Origin: Pelomonas sp. CA6
Lineage (GTDB): Bacteria; Pseudomonadota; Gammaproteobacteria; Burkholderiales; Burkholderiaceae_C
DNA length: 64,000 nucleotides
Reading direction: 5' to 3'
Assembly: GCF_022549225.1 (NCBI RefSeq)
Contig: NZ_JAKZFD010000012.1
Span: 88,543-152,542, forward strand
Shown: positions 51,810 to 60,446 of the stretch, piece by piece
How positions within the stretch are numbered: the stretch's first letter is position 1
How the letters are laid out: each line of letters starts with the position of its first letter
Notes under the pieces: model-generated
The model's database searches: none
The model's input: the letters and a program-made list of their open reading frames with translations, nothing else
Told to the model about the DNA's origin: nothing
Made by a program: the position numbers and the translations under genes

Positions 51810-52418
51810 TCATTGCTCGTCTCCCTTGTGTCGCGCGCCACGGCTGACAAGGTATTCCCTCATGGCAGGCTGATTTGCAGTCTCCGCGGCCACTATCGGA
51901 CGAATGCCTGCGTGTCCACTCGCATTCACAGGAACGCCTTGGTCAAGAAGCGCCCTTACGGCTGACAACTCGCCGAGTGCTGCCATATGCACCAAGAACT
52001 CAGCGGCATGCGGACCCCCTGCAATTCTTCCTGCAAAGACCCGGACCCAGGTGCCGTAGGGAAGGAAGACAAGCGCCAAAGCTGCTCCCACGACGACAGC
52101 TCCGACCACCGTAGGCACATGGCGACGAGTCGATGAAACGGCCAGAACAAGCGTAAGCAGCACCCATCCCATTGCACCGTAGCAGGCGAATGCCAATACA
52201 ACTCCCAGTCCAGAGTGCATCAAGGAGAAACCGACCATCTGCGGCCCACGTTCCCAACTCAACACGGTTTGCTCCCACACCGCTCTACCCGCAAGGAGAA
52301 AGGATGGAACAGCAGCGAACCAGAAGCCGATGCTTGGAAGGTATGTGCGCATCCCTATGACGCTCAATGTTCGACGCAGTGGCGCAAGCTGGCTGACCAA
52401 CGCCAATAGCCCGAGCAC
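51810..52418 (-). CDS. Membrane protein with C-terminal ankyrin repeats
   Basis: About 202 aa with a GTG start. Three to four hydrophobic helices fill the first ~135 residues (LPSIGFWFAAVPSFLLAGRA, VGFSLMHSGLGVVLAFACYG, TVVGAVVVGAALALVFLPYG). The C-terminal ~65 residues are ankyrin-like (HMAALGELSAVRALLDQGVP, then the next repeat NASGHAGIRPIVAAETANQP). It precedes the RES gene by 53 bases in the same direction. A role as its partner or immunity protein is only a guess. Confidence 0.6.
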   Translation of the reverse strand: MLGLLALVSQLAPLRRTLSVIGMRTYLPSIGFWFAAVPSFLLAGRAVWEQTVLSWERGPQMVGFSLMHSGLGVVLAFACYGAMGWVLLTLVLAVSSTRRHVPTVVGAVVVGAALALVFLPYGTWVRVFAGRIAGGPHAAEFLVHMAALGELSAVRALLDQGVPVNASGHAGIRPIVAAETANQPAMREYLVSRGARHKGDEQ

Positions 52419-52561
52419 CGGAAATCATCGCGCATGTCCACGAACTTTCCAACCGCGGCCACCAAACGCGCAAAGCGTCCTTGGACAGGCCCGTGGCCGC
52501 GCAGGCCCGCCCACCATGTGGCCGCACCTGGCGGTGCCAGGTCTTGACCGTCCACGCCAAA

Positions 52562-52583
52562 GTGTACTGATGTACTGGTACAC
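52562..52583 (+). promoter_or_regulatory. Palindromic operator in the GntR/ABC promoter
   Basis: GTGTAC-N10-GTACAC is a perfect 6-bp inverted repeat, 13 bases before the gntR start codon, with another GTAC at its centre (52572-52575). YtrA-type regulators bind such dyads in their own promoters, so autorepression is likely. Confidence 0.65.
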
Positions 52584-52596
52584 CTGATCACCCCAC

Positions 52597-53001
52597 ATGG
52601 ACGCCCCGCTCTTCAGCATCAACCCGGGTTCGCCGGAGCCCATTTATCGCCAGCTGCTGGAGCAGCTGCGCCGCCGCATCGCGGCGGGGCAGCTGGTGGC
52701 GGGGGAGGAGATTCCATCGGTGCGCGAGCTGGCCCAGCAGCTGGCGGTGCATCCGATGACGATTTCCAAGGCCTTCGGGCTGATGGAGGCGGAAGGGCTG
52801 GTGGAGCGACGGCGCGGGCTGCCCATGGTGGTGGCCGCGCAGCACCAGAAGGCGCTGGGCACGCGCTCGCGGGTGGAGCTGCTGCGGCCCGCGCTCGCCA
52901 AGGCCGCGGCCGAGGCCCTCCAGCTGGGCCTGCACCCCGCGCAGGCGCTGGCCTTGTTCGAGAGCTTGCTGAACCAGGATTCCGAGGGAGACGACGCATG
53001 A
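52597..53001 (+). CDS. GntR-family regulator, YtrA type
   Basis: A 134-aa protein. Residues ~10-75 are the winged HTH (PIYRQLLEQLRRRIAAGQLV, then PSVRELAQQLAVHPMTISKA with MEAEGLVERRRG). The short C-terminal part of about 55 residues is the small helical dimerisation domain of the YtrA subfamily, which lacks a large effector domain. It represses an ABC transporter operon with which it is co-transcribed: its TGA overlaps the ATG of the ATPase gene. The upstream dyad fits as its operator. Confidence 0.92.
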   Translation: MDAPLFSINPGSPEPIYRQLLEQLRRRIAAGQLVAGEEIPSVRELAQQLAVHPMTISKAFGLMEAEGLVERRRGLPMVVAAQHQKALGTRSRVELLRPALAKAAAEALQLGLHPAQALALFESLLNQDSEGDDA

Positions 53002-53927
53002 CCACGACCCTGACTCTCGCCGCGGAATCCGCGGCCGACATCGCGCGCGTGGCGCGGCCGCCGCTGCAACTGCGTGGGCTGAGCCTGGCCTATCCCGGGC
53101 AGGCACCGGTGCTGGACGGGCTGGACTGGACGCTGGAGGCGGGTCAGGTGGTGGGTCTGCTGGGCCGCAACGGCGCGGGCAAGACCACGCTGCTGGAGGC
53201 GCTGCTGGGCCTGCGCGAAACCCAGGCCGGCCAGGCGCTGCTGTTCGGCCAGCCGGTCGGGGGCATGGACGACGCGGTGCGCGCCCGCACCGGCTACGTG
53301 CCGCAACAGAGCGATCTGTTCGAGGACTTCACGGTCGAGCAGCTGCTGCGCTACTTCCGCAGCTTCTATCCGCGCTGGAACGAAGCCAAGGTGGAGGCGC
53401 TGCTGTCGCGCTGGGAATTGCCGCGCGGCCGCCAGATCGGCCGGCTGTCGCAGGGCCAGCAGCAGCGCCTGTCCATCGTGCGCGCGCTGGCCCATGAGCC
53501 GGACCTGCTGGTGCTGGACGAGCCGGTCGCCAGCCTGGACCCGGCCGGCCGGCGCGACTTTCTGCGCGAGCTGGTGGAGCAGGTGCTGGACCGCGGCACC
53601 ACGGTGCTGTTCTCCACCCACATCCTGTCGGACCTGGAGCGGGTGGCGTTCAACATCGCCTTCCTGCATGGTGGGCGCATCGCGCTGCAGGCGGCGCAGG
53701 ATGAGCTGGCCGACGAACTGCGCCTGCTCATCGGCCCGGCCTCCTTGGTGCGCGCGGCGGTGGCGGCGCATGGGGGCCAGGTCTTGCGCGAGCGCTCGCT
53801 GGACCCCGAAGGCGGCGAGGCCGGGCTGCGCGTGCTGGCCCGGCTGGCGCGCGAGCCGGCGCAAAGCGCGCAGCTCCGCGTGGACGCGCTGGGGCTGGAG
53901 GACCTGTTCCTGGAGCTGACGCAATGA
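52998..53927 (+). CDS. ABC transporter ATPase subunit
   Basis: A 309-aa ATPase: Walker A GRNGAGKT (56-63), Q-loop in GYVPQQSDLFEDF, signature LSQGQQQR, Walker B LLVLDEPVASLDP, and switch His in FSTHIL. The C-terminal ~90 residues are an accessory domain. The subfamily (with YtrA-type regulators) exports or senses cell-envelope-active compounds such as antibiotics. It overlaps the genes on either side by 4 bases, so regulator, ATPase and permease are translated as one unit. Confidence 0.92.
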   Translation: MTTTLTLAAESAADIARVARPPLQLRGLSLAYPGQAPVLDGLDWTLEAGQVVGLLGRNGAGKTTLLEALLGLRETQAGQALLFGQPVGGMDDAVRARTGYVPQQSDLFEDFTVEQLLRYFRSFYPRWNEAKVEALLSRWELPRGRQIGRLSQGQQQRLSIVRALAHEPDLLVLDEPVASLDPAGRRDFLRELVEQVLDRGTTVLFSTHILSDLERVAFNIAFLHGGRIALQAAQDELADELRLLIGPASLVRAAVAAHGGQVLRERSLDPEGGEAGLRVLARLAREPAQSAQLRVDALGLEDLFLELTQ

Positions 53928-55408
53928 GGGCCGCGCCCGCCTTCGCGGCGCAGGCCTGCATCCTCGGCGCCGTGCTGCGCTCGATGCGGCTGTGGGTGGG
54001 CGTCGTCGGCCCCATCCTGGCGGTGATGGTGTTGCTGGCGCTGGTGGTGGGCACCTGGCTGCTGAAATTCGCGCTGGCGCTGGGCCTGTTGTTGTGCGCG
54101 TGCCTGTGGTGGGCGGCGATCACGGCACTGATGCAGCAGAACCATCCCGTGCACGCCCGCCTGGTGCCCGGCCATGTGCGGCGGCTGCGCGAAGTCGCTG
54201 TCGCGCTGCTATTGGGTTGCTCCTTGCTGTTCGCCATGGTCGGGCTGCCGCTGGGCGGAAGCTTCTGGCTCTGGTGGATAGGCGGCGTGGCGCTGCTGGT
54301 GCTGACCCAGCAGGCCATGCGCCATCCCTGGCTGTGGTGGGCCATGTGGCTGCCTCTGGCCCTGGCTGACGGCTGGAAGGGCTGGGCCCCGGTGCGCGCG
54401 CTGGTCGCCACGGCCCAGTGGGTCTTTGCGCTGCGGCCGATGACGCTCACGCTGGTGCTGCTGCTGATCGCCGCGGCCTGGGTCGCGTCCGGGCTGGAGC
54501 GCGGTGGTTCGCGGCATGCGCTGCGCCATGCCCGCGGCAAGGCCTGGCTGGACCGGGCGAACCGGGGGTTGGAAGGTGGCTTTTCGCTTCTGGACCCGGC
54601 GTGGCGCCGTCAGGAACAGGCGCGGGGCTCACGCCTGCTGCCGGCGCTGGGGGCGTGTCTGGGCTGGTTGAACCGCGGGCTGCTGTCCTGGCGCATCCGC
54701 CATGCCCGTCCCACCGCGTCCAGCGCGCTGGCACGCGCCGAGATGGCGACGCTGAAGCAGCTGCACTGGAGCGCGCTGACCGGCGCGGTGCTGCTGATCG
54801 TGCCGCTGCTGGCCCTGGGCTATCTGCTGCTGCAGCCGGTGCTGGGCTGGCCGCCGCTGACTTCGCCGCGGCTGCTGCGCGGCGCGGGCCTGTCCATCGC
54901 GCTGGCCAGCATGCTGGTCAATCCCATGCTGGGCATCGTCGGTGCGCTGCACCGCAGCCGGCGCGAGCAGGCCATGCTGATGCTGCTGCCCGGCATGCCG
55001 CGTGGCGCCGCGCTGGCCCGGGGGCTGGCGCGTCGGCTGATGGGGGGCTATCTGATCTGTTGGTTGCTCAGCATGGCGGGGGTGGCGTTGATCTATCGCG
55101 CCAGCGGCCAAGGGGCCAGCACGGTGGCGCTCAGCTTCGCGGCGGCGACCCTGCCGGCCGGCGTGCTGATGCTGTGGCGCGACTGGGCGCGCCAGGGGGC
55201 CTTGCCGCCCTGGTTCGTGCCGGCGCTGGTGGGCTTGACCCTCGTCGGCCTGGCCGGGCTGGAAGCCCTGCGTGCCTGGCTGTCCGTGCCCGCCTGGGGC
55301 CTGCCGCTGATCAGCGCGGCGGTGGCCGGCCTGCTGGGCCTGTGGCGCTGGCGCGCGATGACGCGGGGCGCGCCGCCATGGCCGGTGGGGCGCTGGGCGC
55401 CGCCCTGA
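53924..55408 (+). CDS. ABC transporter membrane subunit (large permease)
   Basis: A 494-aa hydrophobic protein with about 11-12 predicted helices: LWVGVVGPILAVMVLLALVV, LGLLLCACLWWAAITALM and others. It has no substrate signature, but its ATG overlaps the ATPase stop, and it completes a GntR/ATPase/permease set. It ends immediately next to the convergent trxC gene (stop codons adjacent, with no gap), so transcription may run into trxC antisense. Function is inferred from context. Confidence 0.8.
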   Translation: MRAAPAFAAQACILGAVLRSMRLWVGVVGPILAVMVLLALVVGTWLLKFALALGLLLCACLWWAAITALMQQNHPVHARLVPGHVRRLREVAVALLLGCSLLFAMVGLPLGGSFWLWWIGGVALLVLTQQAMRHPWLWWAMWLPLALADGWKGWAPVRALVATAQWVFALRPMTLTLVLLLIAAAWVASGLERGGSRHALRHARGKAWLDRANRGLEGGFSLLDPAWRRQEQARGSRLLPALGACLGWLNRGLLSWRIRHARPTASSALARAEMATLKQLHWSALTGAVLLIVPLLALGYLLLQPVLGWPPLTSPRLLRGAGLSIALASMLVNPMLGIVGALHRSRREQAMLMLLPGMPRGAALARGLARRLMGGYLICWLLSMAGVALIYRASGQGASTVALSFAAATLPAGVLMLWRDWARQGALPPWFVPALVGLTLVGLAGLEALRAWLSVPAWGLPLISAAVAGLLGLWRWRAMTRGAPPWPVGRWAPP

Positions 55409-55831
55409 TCAGCGCGCCTGGCGCAGCCACTGCAGGATCTGCGGGGCCTGCAGCGCGCCGCTGATGCGCTGGCGCTCGCGTCCGCCCTCGAAGTGGATCA
55501 GCGTGGGGATGGAGCGTATGCCGTAGCGTGCCGACAGCCCCTGGGCTTCGTCGCTGTTGACCTTGACCAGCAAGGCCTGACCCTTGAGCGCGCGCGCCGC
55601 GGCCTCGAACTGCGGCGCCATCATGCGGCAGGGGCCGCACCACGGCGCCCAGAAGTCCACCAGCACCGGCAGCTCGCTGCCGGTCAGCACGGCGTCGAAG
55701 CGCGCTTCGTCCAGCGCCAGCACCTCGCCGTCCAGCAGCGCGCGGCCGCAGCGGCCGCAGCTGGGGTCCTGGGCGGCACGCTCGTCCGGCACGCGGTTGC
55801 GGGTCTGGCAATGGGGGCAGGTGATGAGCAT
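55409..55831 (-). CDS. trxC: Thioredoxin 2 (zinc-containing thioredoxin)
   Basis: About 140 aa. The start ATG gives MLITCPHCQTRNRVP; Cys5, Cys8, Cys25 and Cys28 form the N-terminal zinc-binding module of TrxC, absent from thioredoxin 1. The thioredoxin domain has the active site WCGPC (64-68) and the cis-Pro in RSIPTLIHF. It reduces protein disulfides, especially under oxidative stress. The frame upstream of this ATG is non-coding. It converges with the ABC permease gene. Confidence 0.95.
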   Translation of the reverse strand: MLITCPHCQTRNRVPDERAAQDPSCGRCGRALLDGEVLALDEARFDAVLTGSELPVLVDFWAPWCGPCRMMAPQFEAAARALKGQALLVKVNSDEAQGLSARYGIRSIPTLIHFEGGRERQRISGALQAPQILQWLRQAR

Positions 55832-55893
55832 GGCGGTTCCTCGCGGTCTGCCCCTGCAGATGGGGCTGCCCCGGCCGGGTTCAAGCGCCGGCC

Positions 55894-56661
55894 TTACTGC
55901 GCGTAGCCCGGGCTTTCGCGCTCCAGCCGGCGCAGCAGCGCGGGCCAGGCGATCTGCGCGCCCATGCCGGCGGTGACGGTGCGCATGACCTGAGCCATGC
56001 CGTCCAGGATGCGCGGGTCCACGCGGCGCAACTGGTCGATGCCGGCGCTCAGCGCGTCGATCTGGATGCGACAGGCGTTCTCGAAGGTGTACATGGCCAG
56101 GAAGGCCTCGGCCACGCTGCCGCCCACGGTCAGCAGCCCGTGGTTGCGCAGCATCAGGTAGCTGGCCTGGCCCAGCGAGGCCTGCAGGCGCGGCTGCTCG
56201 TCCTCGCGCAGCGCCACGCCCTCGTAGTCGTGATAAGCCAGCGCGGGCAGCACGAAGGTGCTCTGCTGGCTGATGGGCAGCAGGCCATGGCTCTGGGCGG
56301 AGACGGCCACGCCGGCGCGGCTGTGGGTATGCAGCACGCAGTGCACGTCGGGACGCCCGGCGTGGATGCAGCTGTGGATGGTGAAGCCGGCCGGGTTGAC
56401 CGGATGGGGGCTGTCGACGAGCTTGCGGCCGTGGTGGTCGACCTTGACCAGGTTGGACGCGGTGATCTCGTCGAACATCAGGCCATAGGGGTTGATGAGG
56501 AACTGGTCGGGCGCGTCGGGCAGCCGCGCGCTGATGTGGGTGAACACGAGGTCGGTCCAGCCATACAGCGCCACCAGCCGGTAGCAGGCGGCCAGGTCGA
56601 CGCGCAGCTGCCATTCGGCGTCGCTGACCTGGCTGCGCAGGGATGTCGGGGATGTGTTCAT
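55894..56661 (-). CDS. Class II aldolase/adducin-family protein
   Basis: About 255 aa; AAGGAG lies before the ATG at 56661, while an in-frame extension upstream lacks coding character. The fold's features are present: YGWTDLVFTHISARLPD, DQFLINPYGLMFDEI, HTHS at 111-114 (zinc ligands) and LRNHGLLTVGGSVAEAF with the next His ligand. It should be a zinc-dependent aldolase or a related decarboxylase/epimerase of sugars or hydroxy-keto acids. The substrate is unknown. It is monocistronic or in a unit ending before trxC. Confidence 0.88.
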   Translation of the reverse strand: MNTSPTSLRSQVSDAEWQLRVDLAACYRLVALYGWTDLVFTHISARLPDAPDQFLINPYGLMFDEITASNLVKVDHHGRKLVDSPHPVNPAGFTIHSCIHAGRPDVHCVLHTHSRAGVAVSAQSHGLLPISQQSTFVLPALAYHDYEGVALREDEQPRLQASLGQASYLMLRNHGLLTVGGSVAEAFLAMYTFENACRIQIDALSAGIDQLRRVDPRILDGMAQVMRTVTAGMGAQIAWPALLRRLERESPGYAQ

Positions 56662-56778
56662 GGCGACGGCTCCTTGTGACGCGGTGGATGGGCAGTCCCC
56701 ATGATCGCCGCGACACGGCCGCCGCGCTGTCGGCTGCCCGACAGACCCTGCCAGGGTTTTTGCCAAGGCCCGCCCGGC

Positions 56779-57708
56779 TCAGGGCGCCCGCGCCAGCCGT
56801 TGCTCCAGCAGCCCGCCCACGTCCTGCAGAAAGGCGCGCACGCGCCCGGTGTGGCGCAGGTCGGGGTGGGTCAGCAGCCAGACCGGGGTGCTCACTTCGT
56901 CCAGCACCTCGGAAACGGGCAGCAGCTCGGGCTCATGCCCTTCCACCAGCGTGGGCAGCAGCGCCAGCCCCAGGCCGGTGCGGGCCATCGCCACGGCCGG
57001 GTGCAGCAGGTCCAGCCGCAGCGCGACGCGTTCGGGCGGCACATGGTCCAGCATCCAGCGGTCATAGAAGCGCGAGCGGCGCTCGGAATCGAAGCCTATC
57101 CACGGGTAGTCGGCGCACAGCCGGTCCAGCGGGGTCAGGTCTTGCGGCAGTCCCGGGGCGCCGCGGCGCGCGTAGACGCGCATGCGCAGCGTGCCCAGGC
57201 GCCGGCCCACCAGGTGCTCGGGCACGCGCTGGCTCATGCGCAGCGCCACGTCGGCGTCGCGGTGCGACATGTCCACCAGCGCGGAGTTCTCGTGCACCTC
57301 CACCGCGATGCGCGGATGGCGGCGGCGGAACTCGGCCAGCGCCTCGGGCAGCAGGTAGAGCATGGCGACGAAGGCAGTGGTCAGGCGCAGCGTGCCCTGC
57401 AGCTCCAGGTCGCGGCCCTGCAGCCGGCGCTGCAAATCGGCGATGGCCGGCCGCATTTCGCGCGCCTGCGCGGCCATCAGCTCGCCGGCTTCGGTGGGCA
57501 CATAGCCCTGGCGGCGGCGTTCGAACAGGCGCGCGCCCAGGCCGCGCTCCAGCGCGTCCAGCCGCCGCAGCACGGTGCTGTGCTGCACGCCCAGCCGCTG
57601 GGCGGCGCCGCTGAGCGAGCCCGCCTCGGCGACGGCCAGCGCCACGCGCAGGTCGTCCCAGTCCAGGGTGTCGCGCTCGTTGTGCGAATTTGCAAATTCG
57701 GTCTGCAT
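56779..57708 (-). CDS. LysR-family transcriptional regulator, divergent from a tautomerase gene
   Basis: A 309-aa protein with the LysR HTH (DLRVALAVAEAGSLSGAAQR, then VQHSTVLRRLDALERGLGAR) and an effector domain that begins near LQGTLRLTTAFVAMLYLLP. It controls probably itself and the tautomerase gene read away from it. A 14-bp perfect palindrome (57686-57699) lies inside its first codons, and an inverted repeat (57720-57739) lies in the intergenic region; either could be its operator. Confidence 0.9.
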   Translation of the reverse strand: MQTEFANSHNERDTLDWDDLRVALAVAEAGSLSGAAQRLGVQHSTVLRRLDALERGLGARLFERRRQGYVPTEAGELMAAQAREMRPAIADLQRRLQGRDLELQGTLRLTTAFVAMLYLLPEALAEFRRRHPRIAVEVHENSALVDMSHRDADVALRMSQRVPEHLVGRRLGTLRMRVYARRGAPGLPQDLTPLDRLCADYPWIGFDSERRSRFYDRWMLDHVPPERVALRLDLLHPAVAMARTGLGLALLPTLVEGHEPELLPVSEVLDEVSTPVWLLTHPDLRHTGRVRAFLQDVGGLLEQRLARAP

Positions 57709-57719
57709 GATTCGACGTT

Positions 57720-57739
57720 GTTTGTGCGGGATTGCAAAC
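57720..57739. promoter_or_regulatory. Inverted repeat between lysR and the tautomerase gene
   Basis: GTTTG-N10-CAAAC is a T-N11-A type LysR site in the 63-base divergent region. A perfect palindrome GAATTTGCAAATTC also lies at 57686-57699, within the first codons of lysR. Spacing between the two centres is about 37 bases, close to 3.5 turns. Read by eye only. Confidence 0.5.
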
Positions 57740-57771
57740 CTAGCATGGCTTCACTGCTTTGGGAGACCTCC

Positions 57772-58224
57772 ATGCCGCATCTGTTGCTGACCCTGAACCC
57801 CGCGCCCGGCGTGACGCCCGACCTGCGCGCGCTGGCGCTGACGCTGACCGCGCTGACCGAGGAGCATTTGGACAAGGACCCCGCACTGACCGCGGTGCGC
57901 ATCGAACCCTGGCCGGAGACCGGCTGGTTCATCGGCGGGCGCTCGATGGCGGCAGACAGCCGCGCCAGCTATCACCTGGAGGTGCTGGTGACCGCCGGCA
58001 CCAATGATGAGGCGCAGATCGCCGCCTACCTGGCCGCCGTGCATGCGACGCTGGCGCGCACGCTGGGGCCCTTGCATCCGGTCAGCTATGGCGTGGTGCG
58101 CCAGCAGCCGGCGACGGCCTGGGGCTATGGCGGGCTGACCCAGGCGCAGCGGCGGCGCACGGGCCGGGACGCCGGGGGGCAGCCCGAGCCGGCCGGCGTT
58201 CAGATCGGCAGTTCGGTGAAGTAG
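57772..58224 (+). CDS. Tautomerase-family protein (4-oxalocrotonate tautomerase-like)
   Basis: About 150 aa from the ATG with GGGAG 7 bases upstream; an earlier in-frame ATG (57745) would add MASLLWETS. The mature family proteins use an N-terminal proline as the catalytic base: Met removal gives Pro1 (MPHLLLTLNPAPGV). Two tandem 4-OT-like halves are suggested by the length, with AVRIEPWPETGWFIGGRSMA in the first half. It should tautomerise small 2-keto or enol acids. Its stop lies inside the convergent flavin-reductase gene. Confidence 0.82.
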   Translation: MPHLLLTLNPAPGVTPDLRALALTLTALTEEHLDKDPALTAVRIEPWPETGWFIGGRSMAADSRASYHLEVLVTAGTNDEAQIAAYLAAVHATLARTLGPLHPVSYGVVRQQPATAWGYGGLTQAQRRRTGRDAGGQPEPAGVQIGSSVK

Positions 58225-58730
58225 CGGCCGCCGTGGAAGATCAGCGGCTGGCCCTGCTCGACGCGGTGGCAGCGCTCGACCTCGCCGACGAAGATGACGT
58301 GGTCACCTTCCTCGTAGCGGCTGCGGTTGGCGCATTCGAACACCGCGACGCAGCCGTCCAGCAGCGGCACGCCGGCCAGGCCCTCGTGCCAGCGCACGCC
58401 GTCGAAGCGGTCGATGTCGCGCGTCGCGAAGCGCTGGGCCAGCGCCTTCTGGTCCGCGCCCAGGATGTGGATCGCGTAATGCGAACCGCGGCTGAACACC
58501 GGCATGGAGCCGGCGCGCTGCGCCAGGCTCCACAGCACCAGCGGCGGCGAGAGCGAGACGGAGTTGAAGGAGTTGGCCGTCAGCCCGACCAGGCTGCCGT
58601 CCTCGGCGCGCGCGGTGACGATGGTCACGCCGGTCGCGAACAGCCCCAGTGCGGCGCGGAACTGCTGGGTGTCCAGCGGGTCCGTGGCTTGCAGCGGGCT
58701 GATGATCGGAGGCGTGAGCGAGGCAGACAT
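58200..58730 (-). CDS. Flavin reductase family protein
   Basis: About 176 aa. The domain has FRAALGLFATGVTIVTARAE, GLTANSFNSVSLSPPLVLWS (flavin-binding loop) and SRGSHYAIHILGADQKALAQ with VGEVERCH near the end. It should bind FMN or FAD and use NAD(P)H to provide reduced flavin to a monooxygenase; no monooxygenase gene is adjacent. The chosen ATG gives the normal family N-terminus. The much larger ORF in this frame running to 61568 is a GC-rich shadow. Confidence 0.88.
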   Translation of the reverse strand: MSASLTPPIISPLQATDPLDTQQFRAALGLFATGVTIVTARAEDGSLVGLTANSFNSVSLSPPLVLWSLAQRAGSMPVFSRGSHYAIHILGADQKALAQRFATRDIDRFDGVRWHEGLAGVPLLDGCVAVFECANRSRYEEGDHVIFVGEVERCHRVEQGQPLIFHGGRYFTELPI

Positions 58731-58787
58731 GGCGCCATTGTCGCCGGAGGCGCCTGAGCCTGCCGGGCTCTGCCTAGAATCCGCGCC

Positions 58788-60356
58788 ATGTCCAGTCTCC
58801 CCGCCTCCGCGGCCGGGGCCATGTCGGGCGCGTTGGCGCGCCTGCGCCGCCTCGTCCTGATCGCCCTGCTTGGCTTCGCCTCGGGGCTGCCGCTGGCGCT
58901 GACCGGCCAAGCCTTGCAGGCCTGGCTGACGATGCGCGGGTTGGACCTGGCCACGATCGGCTTTCTGACGCTGGTCGGGCTGCCCTATACCTTCAAGTTC
59001 CTCTGGGCGCCGCTGATGGACCGCTTCGAGCCGCCCGGGCTGGGGCGGCGGCGCGGCTGGATGCTGTTGACCCAGCTGGCGCTGGCCGGCGCGCTGGCGC
59101 TGCTGGCGGGCATCGACCCCGCGCAGGAGATCCGCCTGTTCGCGCTGGTGGGCCTGAGCGTGGCCTTTCTGTCGGCGTCGCAGGACGTCGCGATCGACGC
59201 CTATCGCACCGACCTGCTGCTGCCCGCCGAGCGCGGCATGGGCGCGTCGCTGACCACGCTGGGCTACCGGCTGGCGATGATTGTTTCCGGCGGGCTGGCC
59301 TTCATCTGGGTGGACCCGGTGCAGGGTGGCGGCTGGAGCTGGCCCGAGGTCTACCGGCTGATGGCCCTGCTGATGCTGGGCGCGGCCGGCGTCACCGCGC
59401 TGCTGCTGCCGCGCCTGCCCCCGCGCGAGGCGCCGTCCAGCGTCGCCCGCCACGAGGTGCTGGGCTTTGCCGCCGTGCTGGCCGCGGTGGCGCTGGGCGC
59501 GCTGCTGACCGACCGCGCCATCGCGCCCGCGGTGGCGCAGGCGCTGCAGTCGGTCTGGACCGGCGGCGCGGGCCTGGCGAAGAAATGGGCCGACCTGCTC
59601 AGCCTGCTGCTGGGCCTGGCGCTGACGCTGCCACTGGCCGCCTGGGCGGCCCGGCGCGCGCGCTACGAGACCCTGCTGGGCGGCCTGGGCAGCTATTTCG
59701 CGCTGCCCGCGGCCGGCGCGATGCTGGTCTTCATCGTGCTGTACAAGCTGGGCGACGCGTTCGCGCAGGCCCTGCTGACCCCCTTCCTGCTGCAGGCCAT
59801 GCATTTCAGCAGCGCCGAGGTGGGCGTGGTCAACAAGGTCTTTGGCCTGTGGCTGAGCATTGGCGGCGCGCTGCTGGGCGGGCTGCTGATGCTGCGCCTG
59901 GGGCTGTGGCGCGCGCTGATGCTGTTCGGCGTCGCGCAGGCCCTGAGCAACCTGGGCTTCTGGTGGCTGGCCAGCCATGGCCAGGGCGCGATGGGCGCGG
60001 TGCTGGTGCCCGCCTTCGACTGGGGCTTCGTGAAGCTGGCGCAGGCCACGCCGGTGGACGGCGGGCTGCTGATGGTGATCGTGATCGAGAACCTCAGCGG
60101 CGGCATGGGCACGGCGGCCTTCCTGGCCTTCATCACCGGACTGTGCAACCAGCGCTACACGGCCACGCATTTCGCGCTGCTTTCTGCCTTCACCGCGGTG
60201 GGCCGCGTCTGGGTGGGGCCGCTGGCCGGCGTGCTGGCGGAGGCGATCAGCTGGCCCAGTTTCTTTATCCTTTCGCTGTTGATGGCCTTGCCGGCGCTGA
60301 TCATGCTGGTGTGGCTGCGGCCCCGCATCATGGCGCTGGAGCCGCCCCGCCCATGA
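58788..60356 (+). CDS. ampG: AmpG-like MFS muropeptide permease
   Basis: A 522-aa MFS protein with 12-14 helices. The AmpG features are visible: GFASGLPLALTGQALQAWLT with MRGLDLATIGFLTLVGLPY, KFLWAPLMDRFEPP, AFLSASQDVAIDAYRTDLL, and ENLSGGMGTAAFLAFITGLC. It should import GlcNAc-anhMurNAc peptides for cell-wall recycling. Two extra hydrophobic helices near the end of the first half are typical of AmpG. It is followed after 90 bases by an M48 peptidase gene on the same strand. Confidence 0.88.
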   Translation: MSSLPASAAGAMSGALARLRRLVLIALLGFASGLPLALTGQALQAWLTMRGLDLATIGFLTLVGLPYTFKFLWAPLMDRFEPPGLGRRRGWMLLTQLALAGALALLAGIDPAQEIRLFALVGLSVAFLSASQDVAIDAYRTDLLLPAERGMGASLTTLGYRLAMIVSGGLAFIWVDPVQGGGWSWPEVYRLMALLMLGAAGVTALLLPRLPPREAPSSVARHEVLGFAAVLAAVALGALLTDRAIAPAVAQALQSVWTGGAGLAKKWADLLSLLLGLALTLPLAAWAARRARYETLLGGLGSYFALPAAGAMLVFIVLYKLGDAFAQALLTPFLLQAMHFSSAEVGVVNKVFGLWLSIGGALLGGLLMLRLGLWRALMLFGVAQALSNLGFWWLASHGQGAMGAVLVPAFDWGFVKLAQATPVDGGLLMVIVIENLSGGMGTAAFLAFITGLCNQRYTATHFALLSAFTAVGRVWVGPLAGVLAEAISWPSFFILSLLMALPALIMLVWLRPRIMALEPPRP

Positions 60357-60446
60357 GCACCACGCCGACCGGCCGCGAGCGCCGCTTGCCGCGGCGCGCC
60401 TGAGCCCCATCTTCCCCGGAACTCCGACGGACTTTCGACCCGACCG

